A stretch of 64,000 nt of DNA from Isoetes taiwanensis (taxonomy: Eukaryota > Streptophyta > Lycopodiopsida > Isoetales > Isoetaceae): positions 85,318-149,317 of the forward strand of contig JAJEKV010000158.1 of the NCBI GenBank assembly GCA_021234155.1, given 5' to 3'. A model generated the notes under the pieces. The model was given only the letters and a program-made list of their open reading frames with translations, searched no databases and had not been told where the DNA came from. The translations under genes and the position numbers were made by a program. Positions 20,818-32,169 of the stretch are shown here, piece by piece (within the stretch, counting starts at the first letter, position 1; each line of letters begins with the position of its first letter).

Positions 20818-21750
20818 TTGTTTTCTGTTCTCTTTTCTTGGTTCTTTTTGCAAATCCCGCGTGACATACTCCCAGATTCTCCTGTTAGATCAAGGGTCCT
20901 CACGGAGGGCTGTCTTGCAGGAGTTCGAACCCCGGACCCCAAAACAACATCGCCATTGGGTGCGATCTTTCTTCCATCATGTCATTTCGAGGGTTTCCTC
21001 ACGAAGAACTTCTGCCAAGCACGGCTGCTGGGCGCCATCAGCGGCGAGGCTGTTCGGGATATGTATGATTCTGCCTATGACATTGAGGATGGCGTATCCG
21101 CTCCAGGCTCGATCGGCCCCTCCTACCCCTCGTGCTCATTCTCGTGGGGTCTCCCCACATCTGTCGGCATTGTTCTCAACCTCAATCTCCCGGCATACCT
21201 GTTCAGCCCGCCTCACTATTTCCGGACTCAGCAGCACCTATATCAATATCCGCCGGTCACACCCCTCTTCCATCACAACCTTCTTCACCTCCGGGTGGGA
21301 TGGGCTACCATCACGTGTCTTTTGGCCCTACCCACGTTCCGACTTTTGGTCTTCTCCATCTTTTCAGCATGCTCTTCTGTTTATCAAACCCGCGATCTCA
21401 AGCCTAATGGGGAAGGCTCCCAAGACCCTTCCCACCGGATGTTGCTTTCAACTGGACCACATGTTTTTCAGTTCCACCCCTTGCTCGGTCTCCCGGTGTT
21501 CCACCCCTCTATATACGCATATCCTCCACCACATCCACTGTCTATGCTTTGTTTCCACCTTCATCTCCCACTCATAATTTTGAAGCTGACTTATCCAACC
21601 TTTGGTAACACTAAAGGCAAACCTGCTGGATCGAGTGCTCAAGCCCACATGGAGGAATTTGAAGCCTTTAGCCATTACGAGCGGTCATGCCGCGGCCACA
21701 ACTCAAATTTCATATCTTTTCGACCCCACTTGCTTCTGGCCCCTCATTAG
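20818..21750 (+). pseudogene. gag-like open frame of the plus-strand gypsy element
   Basis: A 310-codon open frame contains AISGEAVRDMYDSAYDIEDG and later an AHMEEFEAFSHYERSC stretch. It is Pro- and Leu-rich in between. A second overlapping frame (20708-21577) is also long and Ser/Pro-rich, so the true gag may switch between them. Assignment as gag rests on position ahead of the zinc knuckle and protease, not on a recognised capsid motif. A start codon cannot be chosen with confidence. Confidence 0.45.
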
Positions 21751-22248
21751 TGGTTAATGGCCAACAAAAGTCCTTTGGAAACGAGTTGGCAAGAAATGAA
21801 AACTGCCTTTTACGTCTCATTATGGCACCACGGATGATGATGGTTACTCCTCAAACAACTCAATGACCTTGCCAAGAGCCGCGAGTCACCGGGATTTTGC
21901 GGACCGCGTCTTCACATTCTCAGTCGATAAACTCGAAAGGTACCCCCCAAAGCCGGATCCTCGTCACGGTTTCTCGCGAGCCTCCCTCTGCCATTCGACT
22001 CATGACGAGAATACACCGTCCCAAGTCTGGGGCGAGCCATTGAATTAGTCAATCACTTTCGGTCAATGTTTCTTCTCGGGTGTTGCTCTCGGGAACTCCC
22101 TTTCATGCCCCACGTCATGGTTCCCCGGAACTCTATTCAGCCTCGGCAAGCCAATCCTAGCGTGCTCACATACGGTGTACTATTTTGTAAATATCAGGTC
22201 ATCGGCAAATGAATGCAACTCCTCTAATGGACCTCCTCATTGTAAAAG

Positions 22249-22566
22249 ATGCAATATGTGCAATCACGCATACGGAGGAATGCACTTCGTTCTCATCCTA
22301 CCCCTTTTAGGCAAAGATGGTTTTCAAGTCCAAACCACGCCTCAACCACAACAGTCATATCCGCCTCGGCAATATCAAACTCAACAACCCGCGGCGGTAT
22401 CAACAAAGCGGCGGCAATCACCGGCAGCCCGGGGACAGGCAACCGTCCTCCCTTTGATCCTTCTAAAGCTCAATGTTATCATTGTCATGAATGGGGTCAC
22501 ACCACCCGCGGCGTGTCCTCAACTTCCTCAAGTTCAAGTTCAACTTCCAGGTTCAAATCACCGTAA
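22249..22566 (+). pseudogene. gypsy gag nucleocapsid remnant
   Basis: The frame is Gln/Ser/Thr-rich and then reads QCYHCHEWGHTTRGVSS. This has the C-x2-C-x4-H of a retroviral zinc knuckle, but the last Cys is lost. The knuckle would bind element RNA. The Gln-, Pro- and Tyr-rich stretch that normally precedes it is seen in an overlapping frame (PRQYQTQQP near 22362). Confidence 0.7.
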
Positions 22567-23079
22567 AGCGGTCGTCTCCGCGACTTATCAGCTGTGGGTG
22601 GCCAGCGGGAAACAAGGCCCGTCTGTTTTGCGAAGCCCCCGCGGCCGCCTCAACAGCGGCGCCCTCGGCCAAGTTGCATCTACCTCCAATCCTATGGATC
22701 AACAAGCTCAAGAAGAGATTTATCGGGCTCTCAACCCTCCTCGGGCGGTCAATTGGGTTGGTCTAGTCACCACGTCACACCACAGACTTCACGCCCTTTG
22801 ACCATCATTCCTCATGACCACGCAACTTTGCTTTTCTGTGGAAAATGATCCCCTCATGAAGATGACAAAAAAGTTCGCCGGCGCCTGATCTTGACAAACT
22901 CATGCCTCACGTCATGCCTAAAAAGTGAGACAAAGTATTCGAAACTCATGCGGCCGTGGAAGGAAGAACCTTGGCAAATGTTCACGCCACCACTTTCGGG
23001 CTCTCCGGCGTCGGCAGCGCCCGTCATCATCCACCAGTGCCCGCTCTCAGCCATATCCAAATATTGCTCCTGAGGTCGA

Positions 23080-23437
23080 GCTTCTCAAAGAAGTCTCCGC
23101 TTCCTTACCACAGACTCCGGCTCCTCTGGACCCTGCGGACCTCTTTTCACATGTTCCTTTGGAACTTCAGGAAGAACTAGCCAAGATCAAGATTCCTTTG
23201 AGCTTGACCACCATTTTGAAACTTCGTCCGGCTCTCAAAGATCGATTTACCTCTTCCCACGGTTTGGTTGGAGCTGTTGCAACTTCAACACCCACGGTGC
23301 ATGCCACGGTGGGCAATCAGCACATCACTCATGTCCAAATTGATGGTGGTAGTGCCGTCACTCATTTGCTTGGAGCTACAAAGACCTTCGAGGTATCAAA
23401 AAAGAGTTGGGGAGCTCACCATTCCTACCAAATCTGA
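23080..23437 (+). pseudogene. gypsy protease remnant
   Basis: The frame 22925-23437 ends with a segment reading HVQIDGGSAVTHLL. In gypsy elements this position reads V-x-I-D-S/T-G-S-x-x-x-x-L, the aspartic protease active site. Here the central residue is Gly (D-G-G), which would be inactive. Upstream a PLELQEELAKIKIPLSLTTI stretch is consistent with the gag-protease linker. Confidence 0.65.
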
Positions 23438-23460
23438 TGCATGCCCAATCTAGCAACGAC

Positions 23461-24160
23461 AGTATAGGCTCAACCCAAATTACCATGACCGCGTCAAGGC
23501 TGAAATTGACAAGCTCTTGGCTGCTGGCCTGATTTATGAGGTCAAACATTCTGAATGGGTGAGCCCCATTGTCATTGCTCTCAAGCGGTAAGATCCGGCG
23601 TTTTGCGTGGACTCTGAAAACTCAATCAAGCCACGGGCGTGATCACTTTCCGCTTCCCTTCAGCGACCAGGTTCTTGAAGAAGTTCTTGGTCATGAGATG
23701 TACTCTTTCATGGATGGTTTTTACGGGTACAATCAGATTTCTATCAAGCACGAAGATCAACTCAAAACTACCTTCACCACCCGGTAAAGCACTTTTTGCC
23801 TACAAGGTGGTCCCTTTCAGGTTGTCAAACTCTCCTTCAACCTTCAAGCGCATCATGCTTTCCGTCTTTCACGACTTTATGAAGGATAAACCTTTTCTTC
23901 AGATCTTTCAAGATGATTTTTCAGCCCTCGACTCCATGGATGATCACTTGGACAAATTGGAGCTTGTCTTTCAAAAATGTGATGCATCGGCATTAGTCTC
24001 AATCACGAGAAGTGCACTTTACGTGTCACCTCGGGCATTCTTTGTGGGTCATGTGGTGATAAAGAAGGCATCACCACGGATCGCTAAAATCGGTTGTGTC
24101 TTGAAGGCTCAAGCACCATCAATATCAAAGAGACACGTTCTTTCCTGCAGGTAAGGTTAA
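23461..24160 (+). pseudogene. gypsy reverse transcriptase remnant
   Basis: Blocks in several frames: RLNPNYHDRVKAEIDKLLAA with YEVKHSEWVSPIVIALK (23461-23590), EEVLGHEMYSFMDGFYGYNQ and KHEDQLKTTFTTR (23640-23787), VVPFRLSNSPSTFKRIM (23800-23860) and the polymerase box as FQDDFSAL in place of Y-x-D-D-I-L-V. The Y-to-F and missing I-L-V changes plus frameshifts mean it is inactive. Confidence 0.8.
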
Positions 24161-24588
24161 TTACTATTCCACCTTCATTCTGGACTTGCAGCTATAGCTG
24201 ACCCCATTCATAAACTCACGGTGATGAATCCACTTGGGCTTGAATCCCCAAGCGGTTGCTTTGAAGTTGAAGCCGTTATTTACTCAGGCCCAGTACTTGT
24301 TCCTCCTCAATGGGACAAAGCCCTTCCACGCGTTCATGTTGGCGTCTTCCGCTTTTGCCATTGGGTGCGTTCTCTCTCAAGCCTATGATGAAACCACGGA
24401 TAAACCAATCGCTATGCGACCGGAAACTCAATCCTGGCGGCGCCTACTCACCCGGAGCGAGAAGCTTTGGGTTTAGTTTTTACGTGTCCAACGTTCCGCC
24501 ATTATTTGTTGGGCAGCCAGATTAAATTCTTTGTTGATCATCAAGCTCTTCTTTATTTGATCAACAAAGCCACGCCCATGGGGTCGAA
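24161..24588 (+). pseudogene. gypsy RNase H remnant
   Basis: The frame 24234-24476 includes FHAFMLASSAFAIGCVLSQA, which corresponds to the DAS..A.GAVL motif with the catalytic Asp replaced. It goes on with ETTDKPIA and SRSEKLWV-like residues equivalent to the catalytic Glu block. A following frame reads FFVDHQALLYLINKA from about 24530. Confidence 0.7.
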
Positions 24589-26087
24589 TTGCTCGTTGGG
24601 TCCTTCTTACGCAAGAGTTCGCTCCCTTTGAAATTGTCCATAAAGGCGAGGCAAGTCTCATGTGGTGCACGATTATCTTTCACGGATCCACGGATGATCC
24701 CTCCACGGGTGTTTCGGCGCCTTTCGGGCGGCTCAATTGTTCCTGGTCACGGCCCGCCCCATTGGTTTCACAACTTTCAGCAATATCTTCTCTCTTTGGT
24801 GCTCTTCCTCCCGCCCGATCCGATGCTCTCTCGGACAAGCCCGCTCCCGCCGTCGGATTTTCGAGAGAGGTCCGTGACTACACCATGGTTTGCAGGCCAC
24901 TTGTACAAACGAGGCAAAGACATGGTTCTCCCGTCGTTGTGTCCTCCCTCATGAGGTGCACGATATTGTTCGGCAGGCCCACGATGGGCTTGGTGGTGGT
25001 CATTTAGTGGTGGCGCTTACGGCCGCAACATTCTTTTTGGCGGGATATTTACGGCCCCCACTCTTCAAAGATGCCCACGCTTATGCTGCGCCTTGCGTGT
25101 GGCGTCATCGGCGTGTGGGAAAGCCCCGACCGTGGCGCTCTTCCCTTGGCGCGTCGCCATTCATGCCCACATCCCTTCAGCAAATGGGGAATGGATTTTT
25201 GTGGGGCCCATGGATCCATTGCGGCACACCCGTTCCCTCTATATTACGGTCATCACGGATTATGCTACCAAATGGGCGGAAGCTTGTGCACTTCGGAGAC
25301 AACTTGCTGCCCAACCGGTAAGGTTCTCTATCGCACATCATCACGCGTTTTGGTTGTCCCACCGGAACTTGTTAGTGATCGTGGCGTGCATTTTGTCAAT
25401 CATACCATCAAGGAGTTGATGGATTATCTTCACATCCAGCACCGGAAGAGTACACCTTACTATCCTCAAGGCAATGGCTTGGCTGAAAGTACCAACAAAA
25501 CCCTCATCGCGGTTCTTAAGAAAATTTGTGACGATTCATGAGCGGATTGGCGGACAAGTTGCCCTCTTGTTCTTTGGGCTTACGACACTAGTTTCAAAAT
25601 AGCTACTGGTCACACTCCTTTCAAACTGGTTTATGGTCAAGAAGCTCTCATGCCTTTTGAATATATTCTTCCAACTCTCCGTTTTCAACTTGATACAGCA
25701 CATAATCCACCTGCTGCACTCAAGGAAAGGGTTTATCAATTGGAACAGTTGGATGAACTTTGGCGAGATGCTTACATTCGTGTTCTTCATGGACAACAGT
25801 TGCAAAAATCTTTGCATGACAAACGTCTTCGGACAAAAACATTCCAAGAAGGTGATTTGGTTCTTCTTTATGATTCTCGTTACAAAAATTTTCCGGGCAA
25901 GTTAAAGTTTAGATGGCTTGGTCCGTATCAAATCATTCAAGTTGTGCAACCCAGTGTTTTCAAGCTGGCCGAACTAGATGGCACTCCATTACCTACACTG
26001 GTTAATGGCTTTCGCCTCAAACAATTTCATACAACAAATCTGACAGATCATACACGGATCTTTGACAAGAAATTGAATCCCGGATAG
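24589..26087 (+). pseudogene. gypsy integrase remnant with intact C-terminal region
   Basis: Integrase core traces are ITDYATKWAEACALRRQ (about 25250) and SDRGVHFVNHTIKELMDYLH with YYPQGNGLAESTNKTL (25370-25530), giving the second Asp region and the catalytic Glu. From 25560 to 26087 a frame is open and well preserved: TGHTPFKLVYGQEALMPFEY, then KTFQEGDLVLLYDSRY and KFRWLGPYQIIQV, the DNA-binding GPY/F module. It ends at a stop at 26085 after KKLNPG. No chromodomain follows. Confidence 0.8.
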
Positions 26088-26089
26088 TG

Positions 26090-27010
26090 ACTAAAGACGA
26101 TATTTATATTATAGAGGCACATTTTTACAAAATGAGGGCGAGCCCATCTATTTACGCTATGAAGCAGAGCTCATATGCGTGCCCTATTTACAAAATCCTA
26201 AAGAAAAAACCCTCTACTCCGGGTTTGGAGCAGAGGTGATGCGCAGGATGTGGTAGTAGTTCTGCTCCGGATCCCAGCGCGGTGAATCACCACCTCCATC
26301 CCGTTGGTATGGGGATCGGGATGCTCAGCCATCCCTACACACCACCCATCCATGGGAATGCCACGGTTGGGGCCCCCCACAGTCCAAGTAGTCCATCTTG
26401 CATGTTATCCACTCAAGGCGATTCAAGGCATGGTGCACTTGTCGCGGAAGTGAAAGTCCGCAGGCAGACATACCGGCGCCATCGGTGTGTCACCACCCAC
26501 CGCTGGTCTTATATAGCCAACCGAGGACCTCCTCGGCGTGGACAAATCAGAAATTTTGCCAACGTGGTTTTGCAATGCAAAGGTTTGTTTCTAAATGGGG
26601 AATCTTTTCTCCCCGCGCGCATATCTAGCCATGGTACCTTTCGACACCTTCGCTTTTAATGATATCCCACTTCGAAGTTGCCGCATTAAATGACATTCCT
26701 TCTTTTCACGCCTGGTCGAACATTAATGGGTGTCCTTTCGCCAAACCGTCACATCAGATCATTCCCTTATGCCTCTCATCGCCCACCGTTCACTGCTTCT
26801 CCCTTTACCGCTTGGGGACTTAGCCAACATTTTGCCTCTCAACCGCCTCCTTCGCTGATGCCGCCACCGGCATCATCAATGGTTGCTCGCTCATCCTCAT
26901 CATGCCCCCTTTGCCAACGCTTATAGCCCTAAAACCTTTTTAAGCCCTCTCTGCGTTTTCGTCTTCCGCTCAATCCTAGTCTTACATAACCGCAGTTCTT
27001 CTGTTCCTTC
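26090..27010. other. unassigned, transposon-like composition
   Basis: GC-richer than the AT background with many CACGG and CGCC words like the flanking elements. Short frames occur but I recognise none. The first part is presumably the 3' non-coding end of the gypsy element. Confidence 0.4.
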
Positions 27011-27039
27011 AAGCGCTCTTAGCCATGGCGCACCCAAAT

Positions 27040-27766
27040 TTCCTACACTTCAAGCTTCTACTCAAAGGGATCCGGCTCTTTTAGTGCTGTGTCTTTCTCG
27101 CCGCCCTGCCTTTGTGGGGCCCTCGTTGGTCCGAGGAAGTCGTGAAGTGGCGGAAGCCATGCGCTTTCACAATTCATAGCTGGACCTCCAGGCCCCAAAT
27201 CCGAACAATTAGGCGGTTCGCCGCTCACATCGTCAACGGCCGGAAGGATATGCCACTTTGTGGTGATGGCACCACCATTTTGCTTACTCGGCCCCACGAC
27301 GAGGGTATTAGTATTCCTTTGCAAAACCTTCTTTTATCTTGGGCTGCCTTACGGGACATAGATGTCCTTTCGATTCGGTAGCTCCTTCTTATCAAGCAAA
27401 CATGCATCGTCTCACCAATATTGCAAAGTCCCATGACACTTTATTAGTAAAGTTTACGTGGCGCCAAATTGCTTAGGTATTCTATCAAGAACACCCATAT
27501 CAATAAACCGTTCTATAATATGGTGATCCATGACCATCCGCTCCACTCATCATATTGATTGGCCACGGATGTTGTTCTACCGCCTCCTTCATGAAGTCGA
27601 CCGCATTAGGGCTGCCCCTTCCTCTGTCTTTGAAGCCTCAGTGGGTGGCCATCTTCAGGCCCTCATCCGTCATTATCTTCCTGTTCCTGTGTCCCCTTCC
27701 AATTCTCATGCCTCCACTCAGCAATCTCTGCATTCACATCCTCAAAACCAACAGGCTGCATGTTAG
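27040..27766 (+). pseudogene. decayed open frames of unknown element protein
   Basis: The frame 27112-27381 reads through RWSEEVVKWRKPCAFTIHSW, then NGRKDMPLCGDGTT and RPHDEGISIPLQNLLLSWAA. A second frame at 27530-27766 contains DWPRMLFYRLLHEVDRIRAA and GGHLQALIRHYLPVPVSP, then a Gln/Ser-rich end. Together they resemble the N-terminal part of a capsid-like or mobile-domain protein from a plant element, but I cannot name the family. The sequence runs straight into the direct repeat at 27816. Stops at 27379 and between frames make it non-functional. Confidence 0.35.
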
Positions 27767-27815
27767 CCCTTTGGGCTAAACATATGTATGAGTGGCATAG
27801 GCCACATGTATTTAT

Positions 27816-28209
27816 CACATTGGACCACTTGATCTAGGGCCCAGATTTAGCCCACATATGTGGTAGGTGGCATAGGCCACATGTATTTGTCATATTGGAC
27901 CCCACAATCTATGGCATAGATTTAGCCTAGATCTGTGGAGGGTGAGATATCATTTAGGGTTAGGGTTTTGCTCTACTATTTAGAGAGAGCATTTCCTCTC
28001 ATTGTTTAGGTTTCTGCTCACGTTTTGGAGCACCTCCTTTTGGAGCATCAATATGATTCAGTTTTGTTCATTCTTTGCTTTGTTCTTGTTTTTGGAGTTT
28101 CTTCCGACCTTCTTTTGTTGATCCATGAGCATTTGTGGCAGCCACTGTGGCATCGTGATCATAATGGGCTTGCTGCAAAAGGTGATGTCAAGAACCCCAA
28201 ACATCAACT
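27816..28209 (+). repeat. 0.39-kb direct repeat, copy 1 (LTR-like)
   Basis: Nearly identical to 29928-30312 from CACATTGGACCACTTGATC to AACCCCAAACATCAAC. It contains CATTTAGGGTTAGGGTTTT, a telomere-like phrase, and TTTTGGAGCACCTCCTTTTGGAGCA. Just upstream, 27783-27830 repeats the GGCATAGGCCACATGTATTT phrase once more, so the left end carries its own 76-bp tandem duplication. Confidence 0.9.
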
Positions 28210-29798
28210 TTGGCTCCTCATGCGGCGTCTTTTGAGCTCATGATCAATCTCTTGTTTTTATTTTCTAAGTATCTCAAGCGTTTTTGGGAAAAATTGATTT
28301 TACATCGACATTTGGGTTCGTCATCTCTTATAATTGCGGTGATTTGACGACAAATTGATTCTCGGCACAATCCAGTCATTGGTCAACATTTTAAGTTTTC
28401 ATTGACACATATTTTGGCATCTCATCTCTTACGCTCTATGCAGGCTTCGGAAGGGGCTGAACAACGCGGTGTTTTGAGGTCGTAATACTTTAGAAGCGGC
28501 TCTCATTTTCCAATCCGTTTTTCGGTACATCTTTTCTTCATGATATGAAGCTCTCTTTTCAAATACAGTTTTCTGGCACATCTATTCTTCATTGCATGAT
28601 ACACTAGTGTGTTTCCTCTGTCACAAAATGTGTTCTTCACTGGTTTAGTTTTTGGCTTTCTCATGATCTTCAGATGGTCGTTCTCAAAACTGGGCAAGCA
28701 TGTAATTGGGTTTCTTCAGAACAAGTTTCCTTCTGCTCTGTTATTCGGGACAAATATCTCACCAAGTTTCTTCACGATATTTTTGCTCGCTCATATCCTC
28801 TGCCTTCACGATATTTTTTCTCTGTTCATATCTTACGCTCCGTCCACACGCCAATCGGTTTTTCGCCGTTGAGGTCTTTTCCTTCCCTCAAAAGTGGGGG
28901 TCTATTATTACAACCTGATTTCGCTCCACGCCTTAAGCGTTATCTCTTGTAAAAACAAGGGCATTAATTAGCCCTTTGGTTCAAACCGACACCATGGCGT
29001 TCTTGCCTTTGTCGGCACATACCGCGATTCGCTACTAGGCAGCTTCAAATGTTTCTGATCTGGTAATGGGCAGTTTCAGGATGTTTGAGATTTTTTCCTT
29101 AGCCACAAGCACCAGCCAAAAAACAAAGGAGGCCCAACGGCTCTTCAGAATTTCTGGGCTCAAATACAAGGTCGACCATATTCGGTGAATCGAATCAATT
29201 TCACCATCCCTTGTACCTGCAAAAGCACCGGAGGAATTTTTTAGCTCTGTTTCGAACTTCATCCGCAGAGCAAACCACCTAATTGCGATTAAGGATGGAT
29301 AAATTCTTCCGCTCCAAGATCCTTTCCGGCATTTTCGAACCATTCGAGCACAAGAAGCCCGGTAATCAATCATGGCCACCGCGGCGAAATTGTAGAGACA
29401 ATTTTGGGCTCAAGGTCCTCGGTTCCGCTCAACACAAGGAGATTTTTCAGCTATGCTTTTCGGACCAGCCGGACCACATTCATATTTTCGGTTCCACTTT
29501 CGCGACATGATAGACATAGGGGCAAATCGTTACGCTCGCCCAAATTCCATTAACAACACCGGTGAGTCCGTGTTTTCGGTTCCATATCCAATCGTCAAAG
29601 AAACAAGGCTGCTCGATCATTGCCGTCAAGAACATTCAGGCCATAAGCTTTTGCTTGCGGCCATAGCTGCACCATCACGCCTTGCCCAGTGTCAAATCAC
29701 GAAAGGCTTATTGACCCATTGCTTCCACGGCATGGAAGGCATTTTCTCAAAATATGGTGGCCTTCATATCAAATCCAACAACTGCTACCTCACGGCCA
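28210..29798. other. unassigned internal segment between the direct repeats
   Basis: No recognisable coding blocks. Short frames at 28609-28872 and 29035-29379 show no motifs. The composition matches the flanking repeat-derived DNA. It may be the decayed inside of a non-autonomous element. Confidence 0.4.
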
Positions 29799-29799
29799 T

Positions 29800-29910
29800 C
29801 ACGGCGTGGCACACTTCCTCCACGGCCTCCCACGGCGTGTCCACGGCCCCCACGGCGTGGCACCCTTCCTCCACGGCCTCCCATGGCATGTCCACGGCCC
29901 CCACGGCGTG
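29800..29910. repeat. 51-bp tandem repeat, two units plus a partial
   Basis: CACGGCGTGGCAC begins at 29800 and 29851, and CACGGCGTGG again at 29902. The units share CTTCCTCCACGGCCTCCCA and TCCACGGCCCC. The period is 51 bp, a multiple of three. The array ends just before the second direct-repeat copy. Confidence 0.9.
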
Positions 29911-29927
29911 GGTCAAGACCACGGCTG

Positions 29928-30312
29928 CACATTGGACCACTTGATCTAGGGCCCAGATTTAGCCCACATATGTGGTAGGTGGCATAGGCCACATGTATTT
30001 GTCATATTGGACCCCACAATCTATGGCATAGATTTAGCCTAGATCTGTGGAGGGTGAGATATCATTTAGGGTTAGGGTTTTGCTCTACTATTTAGAGAGA
30101 GCATTTCCTCTCATTGTTTAGGTTTCTGCTCACGTTTTGGAGCACCTCCTTTTGGAGCATCAATATGATTCAGTTTTGTTCATTCTTTGCTTTGTTCTTG
30201 TTCTTGGATCCGACCTTCTTTTGTTGATCCATGAGCATTTGTGGCAGCCCTGTGGCATCCGGCAGTCATGGACTGCTGCTGCAAGGTGATGTCAAGAACC
30301 CCAAACATCAAC
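29928..30312 (+). repeat. 0.39-kb direct repeat, copy 2 (LTR-like)
   Basis: Second copy of 27816-28209 with a few differences near its right end. The coiled-coil open frame begins only about 25 bp after it, as a gag gene would follow a 5' LTR or leader. No primer-binding site complementary to a common tRNA is obvious after either copy. Confidence 0.85.
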
Positions 30313-30337
30313 ACTGCACCTTCACGCCATACTTCTC

Positions 30338-31132
30338 TTGATCATGTTCAACACCACCTCTTCATCCACTGAAACTATGCCCTCCACTTCCCGTCATGTC
30401 TCTCAAACATCACAAACACGGCCACAACAGGGCCCTGCACCTCCACATCCTCGCCAGCTTCTGTATCAATACCAGAAGGATGTTCAAGCTGCTGTTCTCC
30501 AGTTCCAAGCATCCCAGGAAGTTCTCATGAATGGGGTTCAAGCATCCTTGGAGGCCTCAGATGCAGTTCAAAGAGACCTTCAAGCTGCCAACACACAAAT
30601 TCACACTCTGGAGGACAAACTTCAAGAAAAGCACGAGGCTCTGTTACAGGCCCGTGAGGATCTCAAGACCGCACAAGATCAAAACAGCCTGCTTGCGGAT
30701 CAACAGGCTCAATTGCAAACCACCATTCAGGAATTGTTGAAGCAAGTCAAGGCAAGGGAGACTCTCTTGGTTGACAAGAATAAAGACATTGCTAAGCTTG
30801 ACACGCTGTATACAGAGCTTTCTCGGACTTACACCACTCAAGCCCATGACATTACAGCGCGTGACGCTCAAATAGCCTCTTTAGAAGCTCAGCTTTCCAC
30901 GCTGACCTCTCCGCTCACGCCTCTCCAAGATCAGCTCACGGAGGCTAAGAAACAGAAGATCATTGATGATGCAGAGATTGCCACGCTTCGACTCCATACT
31001 CCTGGGCAATCCTCTTCACATGGCACGCTCTCTCATAAACGGGTCCGTGAACAATCTCGTCTTCTCCTCGAAAAAGAGAACCGGATCCGTGACCTCGAAC
31101 ATCAGCTCCAAAGAAGGCGTTCAATCATTTGA
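30338..31132 (+). CDS. coiled-coil protein, probable element gag-like product
   Basis: An uninterrupted 264-codon frame starts near a direct repeat. The first 40 residues are Ser/Thr/Pro/Gln-rich and disordered. From about residue 45 to 195 it is an almost continuous coiled coil with heptads rich in Leu, Gln, Glu and Ala (for example QIHTLEDKLQEKHEALLQAR and a later RDAQIASLEAQLSTLTS). A short Leu/Arg/Glu coil follows at about residues 230-260 (LLLEKENRIRDLEHQLQRRR). No transmembrane segment or catalytic motif is visible. Plant elements sometimes encode such coils as part of gag, and the position after an LTR-like repeat fits this. A host protein is not excluded. The next frame, with gag-like sequence, follows after a stop. 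Confidence 0.6.
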   Translation: MIMFNTTSSSTETMPSTSRHVSQTSQTRPQQGPAPPHPRQLLYQYQKDVQAAVLQFQASQEVLMNGVQASLEASDAVQRDLQAANTQIHTLEDKLQEKHEALLQAREDLKTAQDQNSLLADQQAQLQTTIQELLKQVKARETLLVDKNKDIAKLDTLYTELSRTYTTQAHDITARDAQIASLEAQLSTLTSPLTPLQDQLTEAKKQKIIDDAEIATLRLHTPGQSSSHGTLSHKRVREQSRLLLEKENRIRDLEHQLQRRRSII

Positions 31133-31766
31133 AGAAGCCCAAAATAAGCGGGGAGGGATATATAGATATTGCTACCAACATCACGTGGACTTCTCTACTC
31201 CTTCCGGTTATCTCGACTATGTGGTGGCCCCGACGGCACCTTTTCCTTCGAAGTGGTAATGCAGCAAATGGCGGGTTCATCAACGACCACTCGCGGTCGC
31301 GGATTTTCTACGCATCTGGCCGGATCTTTCTGTCGAAGATAAGGGTTTATTTTGTGCCCTCTTAGTCTTTGATCAACTCAGTTCCGAAGATCCAGATTTG
31401 GTCATCTTCCGAGTTGTTCAGCCCATGGCTTATGTTTTCCATGACTTCTACCTGGCTGATATACATGATGAATTCCAAGATGAGGCCCATCGTGTTTTTC
31501 GAGGCAACTCCCATCTGCCTTGGTGGTTGTTTGCGCCAACCAACCCGTATTTCAAGGATCATGACCGCTCTCAGGCTTTTGAACAGATGTACATGCCTGA
31601 ACTTGCTCACCACTTACCTCTGTGGCAGGCTGAAACATTGGAACAAATACGGAGAAATCTCGTGCATCCTGAGGATCTCGAGTTTGCCCAAATTTATATG
31701 CAACACTTGGGAGGCTACAATCAATTGCGTGGCCTTCTCGAAAGCAAGACCATCCCAGCGGGTTGA
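31130..31766 (+). pseudogene. gag-like frame of unknown function after the coiled coil
   Basis: After the stop at 31130 a shifted frame reads FEEAQNKRGGIYRYCYQHHV and ends at 31257. A further frame, open from about 31283 to 31764, reads DFLRIWPDLSVEDKGLFCAL, then VFDQLSSEDPDLVIFRVVQP, FHDFYLADIHDEFQDEAHRV and a helix-rich C-terminal half rich in Trp and His. The mainly helical, acidic character would suit a capsid-like domain. I cannot assign a family. The Met at 31425 lies inside this frame, so a shorter product is possible, but I favour a broken continuation of the upstream gene. Confidence 0.4.
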
Positions 31767-31849
31767 GTTAATCCTCCCTGTCTATACTCGACTCGCTTTA
31801 GAGTGGGACCATTGGTGTCGTGCTCTTGATCGGGGATCTTGTTAGAGAA

Positions 31850-32165
31850 TTGTGGAAATGGCTCAAGAACCCACGGGCATGGCTCCCTCTCCATGTGCTT
31901 CCTTAGGAGGTGTGACAATTTAAGTAATTTAGGTACCATTTTGAGGGGTTGATTGAACATAACTTTCATGCAAAAATTTCAAATAGCAATTTTCATCCTC
32001 CTAAACTAGAACAAAAATAATTACTTTTATAAAGTGTAGCAAAAGGGGCAATTAAAAAAAAATAGCAAGGGTAATAGAGTGACAAAAAGTGATATATTCA
32101 TGGTTGTGAAAATTGTACAAAATTATGAACAAAATTGTCAAAAATATAGAACATTTTGACGAAGA
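31850..32165. other. no recognisable feature
   Basis: AT-rich spacer with A runs between the gag-like frames and the DUF7869-type gene. Confidence 0.5.
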
Positions 32166-32169
32166 CGGT

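Larger units (their letters stand above)
20818..26087 (+). mobile_element. Ty3-gypsy element, strongly decayed, plus strand
   Basis: Gag-like, zinc knuckle, protease, reverse transcriptase, RNase H, integrase and integrase C-terminal remnants occur in gypsy order from about 20818 to 26087. Each block needs its own frame. No matching LTR pair was found around it. It lies back to back with the minus-strand gypsy fragment. Confidence 0.85.

Noticed and set aside
20890-20945. tRNA gene or minus-strand primer-binding site (GAGTTCGAACCCCGGACCCC)
   Set aside because: It carries the TTCGAAC of a tRNA T-loop, but the T-stem does not pair and no cloverleaf of normal length can be drawn. As a primer site on the minus strand it lacks an adjoining LTR I could prove.
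27957-27976. Telomere-like TTTAGGGTTAGGGTTTT
   Set aside because: Only two units inside a dispersed repeat; present in both copies as part of the repeat, not an interstitial telomere array.
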